64,000 bases of DNA from JBKQVT01 sp963727245 (GTDB lineage Bacteria; Planctomycetota; Planctomycetia; Pirellulales; Thermoguttaceae): the NCBI GenBank assembly GCA_963727245.1, contig CAVSFO010000013.1, positions 1 to 64,000 on the forward strand. Reading direction: 5' to 3'. The first letter of the stretch is position 1; each line of letters starts with the position of its first letter. This document shows, in pieces, positions 27,493 to 35,960 of this stretch. The notes under the pieces were generated by a model. That model searched no databases. It worked only from the letters and a program-made list of their open reading frames with translations, and was not told the origin of the DNA. The translations under genes were made by a program, and so were the position numbers.

Positions 27493-29867
27493 ACGAAGCC
27501 GAAACCCGAGCCGAGCGTATCGATCCCGCTCTCGAAGCCGCCGGCTGGGGCGTCGTCGAGGGCAGCCGCGTCCGCCGCGAATACCCGATCACGTTGGGCC
27601 GGCTTGAGGGCTTCGGGCGACGCGGCAAGCCGCTTACGGCCGATTATGTGCTGGAGTATCGCAACACCAAGCTGGCCGTTGTCGAGGCCAAGGCGTGGGA
27701 TGAAGAATTGACGGAGGGCGTGGCACAGGCCAAGAACTACGCCGGGAAGCTGGCCGTCCGCTACACGTATTCCAGCAACGGAAAAGGTATCTACGGCATC
27801 GACATGGAGACCGGGAAGGAAGCCGAAGTGGCTGCCTATCCCACGCCGGACGAGCTGTGGAACGTGACGTTTGCCGTGGCGAACCAATGGCGCGACCGCT
27901 TCGCCGCCATCCCGTTCGAGGACAAGGGCGGCTATTTCCAGCCCCGCTACTACCAGGACATCGCCATCCAGCGGGTGCTGGATGCCATTGCCGCCGACAC
28001 GCCGCGAATCTTGCTCACGCTGGCGACCGGCACGGGCAAGACCTTCATCGCCTTTCAGATCGCCTGGAAGTTGTTCCAGAGCCGCTGGAACCTGAGCCGC
28101 GAACCATCGCGACGGCCGCGCATCTTGTTCCTCGCCGACCGCAACATCCTGGCCAACCAGGCGTACAACGCCTTCTCGCCGTTTCCCGAGGATGCGATGG
28201 TGCGGATCGAGCCGGCAGACATCCGCAAGAAGGGCCGCGTGCCCAAGAACGGGAGCCTGTTCTTCACGATCTTCCAGACCTTCATGAGCGGGCCGCCCAA
28301 GGACGGCAAGCCTTCGCCCTATTTCGGCGAGTATCCGGCCGACTTCTTCGACTTTATCGTCATTGACGAGTGCCATCGCGGCGGGGCCAACGACGAGAGC
28401 ACGTGGCGCGATATTCTCAAATACTTCGCTCCGGCCGTGCAACTCGGCCTGACCGCCACGCCCAAGCGCAAGGACAACGTGGACACCTACGCCTACTTCG
28501 GCGATCCGGTGTACATTTATTCGCTCAAGGACGGCATCAACGACGGCTTCCTGACGCCGTTCAAGGTCCGGCAGATCTCGACGACGCTCGACGAGTATGT
28601 CTACACGCCCGACGACATGCTGATCGAGGGGGAAGTGGAGACCGGCAAGCGCTACGAGGAAACGGACTTCAACAAGATCATCGAGATCAAGGAGCGCGAG
28701 GCCCACCGCGTCAAGCTCTTCATGGAGCAGATCGACCAGCGGGAAAAGACCCTGGTTTTCTGCGCCACGCAGGACCACGCGCTGGCCGTCCGCGACTTGA
28801 TCAACCAGATGAAGACGAGCAAGGACCCGGACTACTGCCAGCGGGTGACGGCCAACGACGGCGCTTTGGGCGAACAGTACCTCCGCGACTTTCAGGACAA
28901 CGAGAGGAGCATCCCGACCATTCTGACCACGTCGCAGAAGCTTTCGACCGGGGTGGACGCCCGGAACATCCGCAACATCGTGTTGATGCGGCCGATCAAC
29001 TCGATCATCGAGTTCAAGCAGATCATCGGTCGCGGCACGCGGCTCTACGACGGCAAGGATTATTTTACGATCTACGATTTCGTCAAGGCGCACCACCATT
29101 TCAGCGATCCGGAATGGGACGGGGAGCCCGAAGGGGAACCGCCTTGTCCGAAATGTGGCCAGCGACCCTGCCAGTGTGAAAAGAAGGAACCCAAGCCGTG
29201 TCCGAAGTGCGGAAAGAGACCCTGCGACTGTGAGCGGGCGCCTTGCCCGAAGTGTGGCAAGAGTCCCTGCGAGTGCAAGAAGAAGGCGAAGATAAAACTG
29301 GCCGACGGCAAGGCGCGGACCATCCAGCACATGATGGTCACCAGCTTCTGGCACCCCGACGGCACGCCGATGTCGGCCCAGCAGTTCATGGAAGCACTCT
29401 ATGGCAGGCTCCCCAACTTTTTCAAAGACGAGGCCGAGCTGCGAGCCCTTTGGAGCGCACCCGGCACTCGCATAAAGCTCTTGCAGGGGCTTGAGGAAAA
29501 GGGATTCGGTCCACTACAAATGGCGGAGATGCAGAGGATCATTGACGCTGAGAAGAGCGACCTGTTCGACGTGCTGGCGCATATCGCCTATGCCTTGCCG
29601 ACGCTCACCCGTGCCGAAAGGGCTGCCAGGGCCAAGGTGGCGATCAACGCCCAGTTCAACAGCAAGCAGCAGGTCTTCCTCGACTTCGTGCTTGGACACT
29701 ACGTGAGTGAGGGCGTTCGGGAACTCGACCAGGAGAAGCTGACGCCGCTGCTCCGCCTAAAATATCATGACTCGATTGCGGACGCCGTGGCCGACCTGGG
29801 CAGGCCGGAAGAGATCGGCGACGTTTTTGCGGGGTTCCAGAAATTTCTGTACCAAGAGGCGGCATGA
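27489..29867 (+). CDS. hsdR: Type I restriction endonuclease subunit HsdR with inserted Cys-rich array
   Basis: A 792-residue EcoEI-like R subunit. The N-terminal nuclease has a PD-(D/E)xK site (Asp52 in TADYVLEY; Glu66 and Lys68 in VVEAKAW). The translocase has Walker A ATGTGKT (179-185), the DECH box (about 293) and LGLTATPKR, then motif VI QIIGRGTRLYDGKDYF. The C-terminal EcoEI_R_C-like region follows. At residues about 553-596, between motor and C-terminal domain, are three tandem CPKCGxxPCxC units (CPKCGQRPCQCE, CPKCGKRPCDCE, CPKCGKSPCECK), probably zinc-binding. The usual role is ATP-driven translocation and cleavage of unmodified DNA. The gene is intact. Confidence 0.92.
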   Translation: MNEAETRAERIDPALEAAGWGVVEGSRVRREYPITLGRLEGFGRRGKPLTADYVLEYRNTKLAVVEAKAWDEELTEGVAQAKNYAGKLAVRYTYSSNGKGIYGIDMETGKEAEVAAYPTPDELWNVTFAVANQWRDRFAAIPFEDKGGYFQPRYYQDIAIQRVLDAIAADTPRILLTLATGTGKTFIAFQIAWKLFQSRWNLSREPSRRPRILFLADRNILANQAYNAFSPFPEDAMVRIEPADIRKKGRVPKNGSLFFTIFQTFMSGPPKDGKPSPYFGEYPADFFDFIVIDECHRGGANDESTWRDILKYFAPAVQLGLTATPKRKDNVDTYAYFGDPVYIYSLKDGINDGFLTPFKVRQISTTLDEYVYTPDDMLIEGEVETGKRYEETDFNKIIEIKEREAHRVKLFMEQIDQREKTLVFCATQDHALAVRDLINQMKTSKDPDYCQRVTANDGALGEQYLRDFQDNERSIPTILTTSQKLSTGVDARNIRNIVLMRPINSIIEFKQIIGRGTRLYDGKDYFTIYDFVKAHHHFSDPEWDGEPEGEPPCPKCGQRPCQCEKKEPKPCPKCGKRPCDCERAPCPKCGKSPCECKKKAKIKLADGKARTIQHMMVTSFWHPDGTPMSAQQFMEALYGRLPNFFKDEAELRALWSAPGTRIKLLQGLEEKGFGPLQMAEMQRIIDAEKSDLFDVLAHIAYALPTLTRAERAARAKVAINAQFNSKQQVFLDFVLGHYVSEGVRELDQEKLTPLLRLKYHDSIADAVADLGRPEEIGDVFAGFQKFLYQEAA

Positions 29868-30407
29868 TCAATGGTCTGGCGGGAGAAAGGGGTGGAGTCG
29901 AGAGTTGGCGCGGTGGGGTAGGCTTCGGCATATTCCGTTTCGGGGTTTCCCCGGCCGTGCTTCATCAGTCGCCGGCCGTGCTCTGTTTCCGCCGCCCGGT
30001 CGAAAAATAAGGATGAAGGATGAACGGAAAGGCGGAAGGCGGAAGGCGGAAGGCGGAAGGGGGAAGGAAAAACGGCAACAACGACGGCACCCCGGGAGCG
30101 AAGCGACGGCGGCCGCCCGCGGCAGGAAAACCTCTTGTGCCTGCGGCACCCCGATAGCGAAGCTATCGCGGCCACCCGTCAAATCAGGGCGGAAGGGGGA
30201 AGGAAGAACAACGGCGACACCCCGAGAGCGAAGCGACGGCGGCCGCCCGCGCCAGGAAAACCTCTTGTGCCTGCGGCACCCCGATAGCAAAGCTATCGCG
30301 GCTACCCGCGGAAGGAAAACCTCTTGTGCCTGCGGCACCCCGATAGCAAAGCTATCGCGGCCACCCGCGTCCGTCGGCTGTAGAGGAAGGGCAAGCGGAA
30401 CCGCCCA
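29868..30407. repeat. Repeat-rich intergenic region with CGATAGCAAAGCTATCG hairpins
   Basis: Contains GGATGAA and GGAAGGC 7-bp tracts (about 30010-30065), two copies of CACCCCGRGAGCGAAGCGAC followed by GGCGGCCGCCCGC (about 30090 and 30220), and three copies of AAAACCTCTTGTGCCTGCGG followed by CACCCCGATAGCAAAGCTATCG (about 30126, 30257, 30315). GATAGC-AAA-GCTATC is a hairpin core. A fourth copy is at 35805. No coding sequence found; it separates the convergent hsdR and coaC. Confidence 0.75.
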
Positions 30408-30957
30408 TTAAATAGTTCTGACCCCTTTTCCGAGTGCGGCGGCGATGGCGTCGAAGAGCTTCTCCGGCGAGGCCATCCGGCCGGCGCCGATGGCGCCGCA
30501 ACTGAGAATAGCCCTCCTCGGGATCGATCAGCACCACGCCGTCGGCACGGAGGCGGGCGACGTTGCGCTGGACGGCCGGCTGCTGCCACATCTTGTCGTT
30601 CATCGCCGGGGCCATGATGACCGGCCCGGCAAACGACAAGTAGGTGGTGCTCAACAGGTCGTCGGCCAGTCCGCAGGCGGTTTTGGCGAGGACGTTGGCG
30701 GTGGCGGGGGCGATGCAGAAGACTTCGGCGGCCTCGGCCAATTCGATGTGCGGATGCGAGCCCGGCCCGAAGACGCTGGTGCGGACCGGCCGGCCGCTGA
30801 GGGCCTCGAAGGTCCGCGGTCCGACGAGTTTGGTGGCGGCGCGGGTCATGACGACCGACACGCTGGCCCCGGCCTGGACCAGGCGGCTGACCAGGGCGGC
30901 CGTCTTGAAGGCGGCGATGCCACCGCTGACGCCGATGAGAACTTTTCGACCGTTCAT
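30408..30957 (-). CDS. coaC: Phosphopantothenoylcysteine decarboxylase (CoaC; one frameshift)
   Basis: A flavoprotein of about 182 residues: VLIGVSGGIAAFKTAALVS (FMN-binding N-terminus), active-site region with His in PGSHPHIELAEAAEVFCIAP, FAGPVIMAPAMNDKMW (the PxMNxxMW substrate motif), and, after a shift near 30510, the flexible flap with catalytic Cys (CGAIGAGRMASPEKLFDAI). Restoring the frame gives a stop at 30408. It decarboxylates 4'-phosphopantothenoylcysteine in CoA synthesis; the partner CoaB is encoded at 10737. It ends the tpiA-to-coaC gene string and is separated from rpoZ by two GGGGACAGTCCC palindromes. Confidence 0.85.
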
Positions 30958-30975
30958 GGGGTTTGGCGGCACGAA

Positions 30976-31019
30976 GGGGACAGTCCCATTTTCGTCGAAC
31001 GAAAATTGGGACAGTCCCC
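30976..31019. repeat. GGGGACAGTCCC palindromic element, copy 1
   Basis: GGGGACAGTCCCATTTTCGT and ACGAAAATTGGGACAGTCCC are near-perfect inverted arms around a tiny loop. It starts 19 bp upstream of the coaC start codon. Confidence 0.8.
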
Positions 31020-31127
31020 GGGACCGTTCATGGGGTTTGGTGATGCCAGGGGGAGTTACTGGTAGTATCGGACGGTCAGCGGCGCTTACGAAACCGCAAG
31101 CGGGACGCACTATTTCGCACGGGCAAA

Positions 31128-31171
31128 GGGGACAGTCCCATTTTCGTTGCACGAAAATTGGGACAGTCCCC
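31128..31171. repeat. GGGGACAGTCCC palindromic element, copy 2
   Basis: The same 44-bp element as at 30976 with two or three loop substitutions (TTGCA instead of TCGAA). It lies 25 bp after the rpoZ stop. The 150 bp between the two copies have a shared flank (CCGTTCATGGGGTTTGG) but no gene. Confidence 0.8.
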
Positions 31172-31195
31172 AGGACCGTTTGGTCCCCGCGCCGT

Positions 31196-31453
31196 TTATA
31201 GGTTTTGGAAGTCCAGTTCCGGCGGTCCGCCGGCCGGCTCGCCGACCACTTGCACTTTCAGCTCGGAGTCGAGGTAGATCTTGTCTTGCAGGATTTCCTG
31301 AATGACGATCTCCATTTTGTTGTCGGTGTTCATGTTGACCAGCGGCCGGGCGCCGCCGTTGATGGCCACCATGCGTTTCTGGATCAGCGTCGACAGCTTG
31401 AACCGGCCGCCGACCTTGTTCACAATCGCCTCTTCCCGCAAGTCGTCAATCAT
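31196..31453 (-). CDS. rpoZ: DNA-directed RNA polymerase omega subunit
   Basis: An 85-residue protein matching omega: MIDDLREEAIVNKVGGRFKL, then STLIQKRMVAINGGARPLV, the family's conserved N-terminal region, and an acidic C-terminal tail. Omega wraps the beta' C-terminus and helps assemble RNA polymerase. Its start overlaps the 3' end of gmk by 8 bp, a very common gmk-rpoZ arrangement. The protein is intact. Confidence 0.85.
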   Translation of the reverse strand: MIDDLREEAIVNKVGGRFKLSTLIQKRMVAINGGARPLVNMNTDNKMEIVIQEILQDKIYLDSELKVQVVGEPAGGPPELDFQNL

Positions 31454-32045
31454 CGCTTTGAGCCTCCCATTCTTGGGTCAGAATTTTGCATATTTCCTCG
31501 ACTGCCAGGTCGATGTCGTCGTTGATGACCTGGTAGCGGTATCGATCAGACAGTTCCAGTTCTTTCGTTGCCGTTTCCAATCGCCGGCGGATGGACTCGT
31601 CGCTTTCGGTGCCGCGGCCGCGGAGCCGCCGCTCCAGCTCGTCGCGGGAGCCGGGGCGGACGAAAATGGTGATGGCGTCGGGGAACTGCTCCATGACCGC
31701 CATGGCGCCATGGACGTCGATATTGAGCACCACCCATTTTCCGGCGTGCAGGCCGGCGGCCACCTCGCTTCGCAATGTTCCGTACCAGTAGTCCTTTTCA
31801 AAAACTTGATAGCACTCGACAAACTCGCCGTCGCGGCGGCGGCGTGCGAACTCCTCGGGCGTGAGGAAGTGATAATCGACGCCGTCGGTTTCTCCGGGCC
31901 GCGGCGGCCGGGTGGTGGCGGAGACGCTGCGCGTCAAGGGCAGGCGGCAGCGGCCCAGCACGCGCCGCAGCACCGTGGTCTTGCCCGCCCCCGAGGGCCC
32001 CGACACGACCACCAATCTGCCCGTGGGCGCGGTTTCCGTCATCAT
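31446..32045 (-). CDS. gmk: Guanylate kinase
   Basis: A 199-residue enzyme that converts GMP to GDP with ATP. It shows the P-loop GPSGAGKTTVL, RSVSATTRPPRPGETDGVDY (GMP-binding), VLNIDVHGA and the lid RGRGTESDESIRRRL. The start ATG at 32045 overlaps the yicC stop (ATGA), and the stop overlaps rpoZ. Complete, no frameshift. Confidence 0.93.
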   Translation of the reverse strand: MMTETAPTGRLVVVSGPSGAGKTTVLRRVLGRCRLPLTRSVSATTRPPRPGETDGVDYHFLTPEEFARRRRDGEFVECYQVFEKDYWYGTLRSEVAAGLHAGKWVVLNIDVHGAMAVMEQFPDAITIFVRPGSRDELERRLRGRGTESDESIRRRLETATKELELSDRYRYQVINDDIDLAVEEICKILTQEWEAQSDD

Positions 32046-32926
32046 TCGATATTTTGAATCATTTCGCGGATACGTTCGACGGCCGTCTTGATCTCGATCA
32101 CGTCGTTGGTAATTTCCCCGTCGTTGGCCTTGGAGCCGATGGTGTTGGCCTCGCGGAACATCTCCTGGGTGAGGAATTCGAGCTTCCGTCCGCTGCTCTC
32201 GCTCAGGGCCATGGCGGCCTGGAATTGGTCCAGATGGCTGCGCAGGCGGATAATCTCTTCGGAGATGTCGCCCCGCTCGGCAAACAGGCTGACCTCTTTG
32301 ACCAACTCGCCGGGGTCCAGCGCGACCTGGAAATCGGCCAGCACCCGCTTGAGCCGGTCGCTGAGCCGCTGCCGATAGCCGTCGGCGACCAAGGGAGCCC
32401 GGCGGGCGAGCTGATCCAGGCGGGCGGCAATCAGGCCGCAGTTGGCCGTCAGGTCGGCGGCCATGGCGCGGCCTTCTTCGCCCCGCATCCGCGCCAGGTT
32501 GGCCATCGCCGCCTCCAGCGTGGAGCCGATCAGCGGCCAATCCCCGGCCGGATCGAAGGACCGCGCGGCCTGGTCGTCCACCACCCCCGGCAACGCCAAC
32601 AGGGCCTCCAGGGAGATCCGGCCGGGCAGGTCCCATTGACGATAGAGCGATTGCAACTGGACGCGGTAGCGGTCCAGCACGCTGGCGTTGATCTGGAACT
32701 CTTCGGGCGAATGGACGCGGTCGACGCGGAGGTTCACCTGGAGGGTGCCGCGGCGGATGCTCTGGCGCACGACGGTCTCGATCTGCGGTTCCAGCGGGGC
32801 GTAACCTTCGCTGGCGCGGATGGCCAGCTTGAAGTAGCGGTTGTTGATGGCGCGCACCTCGACCGCGACGGCGACGCCGTCCCGCTGGCCATGTGCTTCG
32901 CCAAAGCCGGTCATGCTTAGGAGCAT
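32042..32926 (-). CDS. yicC: YicC family endoribonuclease-like protein
   Basis: A 294-residue protein that begins MLLSMTGFGEAHGQRDG and has the family blocks VRAINNRYFKLAIRASEGYA and, C-terminally, GRKLEFLTQEMFREANTIGS with KANDGEI. YicC proteins of enterobacteria act in RNA turnover as ring-shaped endoribonucleases. I chose ATG 32926 because family members start just before SMTGF; the open frame upstream runs into a palindromic repeat. It is translationally coupled to gmk by a 4-bp overlap. Confidence 0.88.
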   Translation of the reverse strand: MLLSMTGFGEAHGQRDGVAVAVEVRAINNRYFKLAIRASEGYAPLEPQIETVVRQSIRRGTLQVNLRVDRVHSPEEFQINASVLDRYRVQLQSLYRQWDLPGRISLEALLALPGVVDDQAARSFDPAGDWPLIGSTLEAAMANLARMRGEEGRAMAADLTANCGLIAARLDQLARRAPLVADGYRQRLSDRLKRVLADFQVALDPGELVKEVSLFAERGDISEEIIRLRSHLDQFQAAMALSESSGRKLEFLTQEMFREANTIGSKANDGEITNDVIEIKTAVERIREMIQNIE

Positions 32927-32956
32927 GGGGCTGGTATCCTTCCTAGAACTTCCCAA

Positions 32957-33018
32957 GGGGACAGTCCCATTTTCGTCCGACCATGCTTCGCATGGTGCCC
33001 AAAATCGGGACAGTCCCC
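32957..33018. repeat. GGGGACAGTCCC palindromic element, copy 3
   Basis: Arms GGGGACAGTCCCATTTTCGT and AAAATCGGGACAGTCCCC enclose an inner hairpin CATGCTTCGCATG. It fills the gap between secG and yicC, so it would be transcribed in the operon. Confidence 0.75.
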
Positions 33019-33023
33019 GTTGC

Positions 33024-33380
33024 TTACTTGGCCGGCGCCGGGGACGCCGGGGCAGGAGTCTGGTTGGCGGGGGCGGACTTGCCGCCGGGCGTCGCGGGGC
33101 CGGACTGCTGCCCGCCCTGCGGGGCGCCGAGGTTCATCGGACCCTCGCTGACCCCTCCCCTGAGCCTGACGCAGACGATGCACAGGCAGATCCAGAAGGC
33201 GGCCACGCCCATGGTAATTTTGGTGAACAGGTCGCCGGCCTTGGTGCCGAACGCGCTCTGGCCGCCCATGCCGCCCAAGGCGCCGCTCAGGCCGCCGCCT
33301 TTGCCGCGCTGGATCAGCACCAGGATGATCAGGAACACCGCCGTCAAGATCAACAGCGTCATCAAAAAGTTTTGAAGCAT
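33024..33380 (-). CDS. secG: Preprotein translocase subunit SecG
   Basis: A 118-residue protein with two transmembrane helices (LMTLLILTAVFLIILVLIQ, and MGVAAFWICLCIVCV) joined by the SecG loop QRGKGGGLSGALGGMGGQSA followed by FG. The Pro/Ala-rich C-terminal tail is longer than in E. coli. SecG stimulates SecYEG-SecA protein export. It lies 25 bp after tpiA. Confidence 0.9.
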   Translation of the reverse strand: MLQNFLMTLLILTAVFLIILVLIQRGKGGGLSGALGGMGGQSAFGTKAGDLFTKITMGVAAFWICLCIVCVRLRGGVSEGPMNLGAPQGGQQSGPATPGGKSAPANQTPAPASPAPAK

Positions 33381-33405
33381 ACTCTTGCTACTCCTGGAGC
33401 AAAGG

Positions 33406-34161
33406 CTATTTCAGGCCGGCGACGATCCCCATGAACTGGCCGGCCTTCAAGCTGGCGCCGCCGACCAAGGCCCCGTCGACATCAGGCTGCCGCAGCAACT
33501 CGGCGGCATTGTCCGGTTTGACGCTGCCCCCATATTGGATGCGAACCCCCTGGGCGACATCTTCATTATATCGTTGCTGGATGATCTTGCGAAGGTCGAG
33601 ATGGGCCTGTTCGGCCTGGGCCGGGGTGGCCACCTTGCCGGTGCCGATGGCCCAAACCGGCTCGTAGGCGATGACGATCTTCCGCATCTGCTCCTCGGAA
33701 AGCCCCGCCAGCGAGCCGGCGAACTGGCGGCGGATGACCGCCGCGGTCTGGCCGGCCTCCCGCTCGGCGAGCAACTCGCCGACGCAGACGATGGGGACCA
33801 ATCCGGCGGCCAGGGCGGCGTGGACCTTCTTATTGATCTCCTCGTCGCTCTCGTGGAGGACGTGCCGGCGCTCGCTGTGGCCGAGGATCACGTAGCGGCA
33901 GCCCAGGTCGCAGAGCATGGAGGCGGCGATTTCGCCCGTGAAGGCCCCCTCGGGCTGGAAATACATATTTTGCGCGCCCAGGGCGACTTTCGAGCCGGCA
34001 ATCGCCCGGCCCACCGCTTCCAGGTAGCAGAACGGCGGGCAGACGGCCAGGTCCACGTTGTCGCAGGCGGCCGCCTCTTTGGCGATCGCCTCGGCCAGGG
34101 CCACCGCGGCCGCCCGGGTGAGATTCATCTTCCAGTTTCCGGCAATGAACGGACGTCGCAT
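33406..34161 (-). CDS. tpiA: Triose-phosphate isomerase
   Basis: A 251-residue TIM barrel with all catalytic residues: Lys in AGNWKMNL, His in VILGHSERR, Glu in IAYEPVWAIGTG, and the phosphate loop YGGSVKPDNAAELL. It interconverts dihydroxyacetone phosphate and glyceraldehyde-3-phosphate. First gene of the tpiA-secG-yicC-gmk-rpoZ-coaC series; the promoter should lie in the repeat-containing gap upstream. Confidence 0.95.
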   Translation of the reverse strand: MRRPFIAGNWKMNLTRAAAVALAEAIAKEAAACDNVDLAVCPPFCYLEAVGRAIAGSKVALGAQNMYFQPEGAFTGEIAASMLCDLGCRYVILGHSERRHVLHESDEEINKKVHAALAAGLVPIVCVGELLAEREAGQTAAVIRRQFAGSLAGLSEEQMRKIVIAYEPVWAIGTGKVATPAQAEQAHLDLRKIIQQRYNEDVAQGVRIQYGGSVKPDNAAELLRQPDVDGALVGGASLKAGQFMGIVAGLK

Positions 34162-34174
34162 CGAGGGGGCTCCA

Positions 34175-34385
34175 GGGAAGTTTAGGCCTTAGGACTTAGG
34201 ACTTAGGACTTAGAGACTGTCTCAAAGCTCCCCTCTCCCTTTGGGAGAGGGGCCGGGGGTGAGGGCATTATGTGGGCCGCCTCCAAAAATCACTGCTTTC
34301 TCGCCACTTGCCCTCACCCTAACCCTCTCCCGGAGGGAGAGGGGACGATGGGATTTGCTCTCTCGAAATAGTCTCTTAGGGGTTG
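34175..34385. repeat. Repeat cluster between tpiA and pheA
   Basis: Contains TTAGGCC/TTAGGAC/TTAGGAC/TTAGGAC/TTAGAGA (7-bp period, about 34183-34215), CCTCTCCCTTTGGGAGAGG (34232), and CCTCTCCCGGAGGGAGAGG (34324), with AGACTGTCTC/GAGACT-like flanks. No gene seen. Confidence 0.65.
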
Positions 34386-34417
34386 ATAGGTGCATGTAGC
34401 GGTTTTTCGGTTCACGG

Positions 34418-35539
34418 TCACTCCACGGCGGTGGTGGCGGGAAAGGAGCCCAGGATTTCCAGCCGCAGCGACTTGCGCCCGAGCGCAGCCACGGCCCGCC
34501 GCAGCCGGGCGTCGGTCTGGTGCCCCTCCATCTCGACGAAAAACAAGTAATATCCCCGCGCCGTGCCGGGAATGGGAAACGACTCGATCCAGGTCAGGTT
34601 GAGCTTGTTGCGCTTGAAAATGTTCATCGCTTCGGCCAGGGCGCCGGGGCGATGCTGGACCTGGAAGAGCATCGCCGTGCGGTCGTTTCCCGTCCGCTCG
34701 GGCACCTGGCCGCCGATGACGGCAAACCGCGTGGTGTTGTCGGGATTGTCTTCGATGTTCTCGGCCAGGACGTTCAGGCCATATTCGACCCCCGCCTGCG
34801 GACTGGCGATGGCGGCCGCCCCCGGCTTCTCGCCGGCCAGTTGGGCGGCCGTCGAGGTGCTGGTGACCTCGATGGTCCTGGCGGCGGGCAGGTGCTTGGC
34901 CAGCCAGTTGCGGCACTGGCTGATCGCCTGCGGACGGCTGTAGACTTCCTTCACCTCCGCCCGCGAACACTTCGCCAGCAACGAATGGTGGATGTGCATC
35001 TCGACCTGGCCGCAGATCCGCACGGGCAAGCGGGTGAACATCTCCAGGGTGTCGGCGATGCGGCCGTCGGTCGAGTTCTCGACCGGCACCAGGCCGAAAT
35101 CGGCCTGCCCCTGGTGGACCTCTTCAAACACGGCGGAGATGGTCGCCACGGGCACGAACTGGACGCTTCTGCCAAAGCGCTCCATGGCGGCCAAATGGCT
35201 GTAACTGTAAAGCGGTCCCAGGAAGGCGATCCGCGACTGACGGACCAACGAGCGGCAGCCGCTCTGGATCTCGCGGAAGATCGTCCGCACGATCCGTTGC
35301 GCCAACGGTCCCTGGCTGCCTTCCCCGAGCGCGCCGGGGCAAGCCGGTTCCGCCCCCAGGACGGCTGCGGAAGTTTCTTCGTTGGCCTGGCGGCCCGCCG
35401 CCGCGACGACCAGGGCGGCCCGCTGTTGGAGGAGCTTGAGCAACTGGGAGTCGATCTGGGCGATGGTGGCGGCCGGGTCGCTGGCCGGGGCGTGCTTGGG
35501 GCTGGACGGCGGCTCTTTCCTCGCGGTTGTTTTTGCCAT
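34418..35539 (-). CDS. pheA: Bifunctional chorismate mutase / prephenate dehydratase
   Basis: A 373-residue P-protein. Residues about 20-95 are a chorismate mutase-like helical segment (IAQIDSQLLKLLQQRAALVV), diverged and carrying a low-complexity insertion. The prephenate dehydratase domain begins RIAFLGPLYSYSHLAAMERF and has FGLVPVENSTDGRIADTL and EDNPDNTTRFAVI, with the catalytic Thr-Arg in TTRFAVI. A C-terminal ACT domain (AMLFQVQHRPGALAEAMNIF, ESFPIPG) normally binds phenylalanine. It makes phenylpyruvate for phenylalanine. The mutase catalytic Arg/Lys residues are not obviously all present, so that activity is less sure. Confidence 0.88.
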   Translation of the reverse strand: MAKTTARKEPPSSPKHAPASDPAATIAQIDSQLLKLLQQRAALVVAAAGRQANEETSAAVLGAEPACPGALGEGSQGPLAQRIVRTIFREIQSGCRSLVRQSRIAFLGPLYSYSHLAAMERFGRSVQFVPVATISAVFEEVHQGQADFGLVPVENSTDGRIADTLEMFTRLPVRICGQVEMHIHHSLLAKCSRAEVKEVYSRPQAISQCRNWLAKHLPAARTIEVTSTSTAAQLAGEKPGAAAIASPQAGVEYGLNVLAENIEDNPDNTTRFAVIGGQVPERTGNDRTAMLFQVQHRPGALAEAMNIFKRNKLNLTWIESFPIPGTARGYYLFFVEMEGHQTDARLRRAVAALGRKSLRLEILGSFPATTAVE

Positions 35540-35565
35540 CGAATGGACCCGCCCGACCTTCAGCC

Positions 35566-35602
35566 CCCGCCCCTCGGGAAGAGGGTTTGGGTGAGGGGAC
35601 GC
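35566..35602. repeat. CCCTCACCC-type palindromic repeat upstream of pheA
   Basis: CCCCTCGGGAAGAGGG with GTGAGGGGACG; a diverged member of the family at 11544, lying just upstream of the pheA start. Confidence 0.5.
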
Positions 35603-35726
35603 GGCGGACTGGTTCTAACTGCCGGCGCGGCCCCGCTCATGGCCTAAACCTTTAATTTGTATCGAATAAGCGTTTCCATGTCAACGGGCTGCGGGGTCAC
35701 AACGGCCGGTGGGGTCAGGCGTGCCA

Positions 35727-35895
35727 CTGGCTACGCGGGTGGCCCCGATAGCTATGCTATCGGGGCGGCGACGCCGCAAGAGGAGCTTCAATGGGCTACG
35801 AACGCCTCTTGTGCCTGCGGCACCCCGATAGCAAAGCTATCGGGGCCACCCGCGACCGGTCCCACGGAAGCACTGGCATAGCCAGTGGCACACCC
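35727..35895. repeat. Nested hairpin repeats (CACTGGC and GATAGC families)
   Basis: GTGCCACTGGC at 35728 and GCCAGTGGCAC at 35880 form outer arms. Inside are CCCCGATAGCTATGCTATCG followed by GGGC, CTCTTGTGCCTGCGGCACC, and CCCCGATAGCAAAGCTATCG. The segment is a composite of two repeat families seen elsewhere in the window (11375 and 30126). Confidence 0.7.
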
Positions 35896-35902
35896 CGGCG
35901 CG

Positions 35903-35960
35903 ACTGTCATTTTGGCAGGACCATCGCTCGGTGATTGGCCGGCCCGTCGAAAATGGCAGC
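35903..35960. promoter_or_regulatory. Possible operator upstream of dnaK
   Basis: CTGTCATTTTGGCAG (about 35908-35922) is an inverted repeat CTGYCA-TTT-TGRCAG, and a half-copy AAAATGGCAG follows at about 35949. It lies about 210 bp upstream of the dnaK start. No CIRCE element (TTAGCACTC-N9-GAGTGCTAA) is visible, so a different heat-shock regulator would be needed. This is an inference from symmetry and position. Confidence 0.3.

Noticed and set aside
30087..30370. GATAGC repeats as a CRISPR array
   Set aside because: Spacing is irregular and the intervening sequence is itself repeated.
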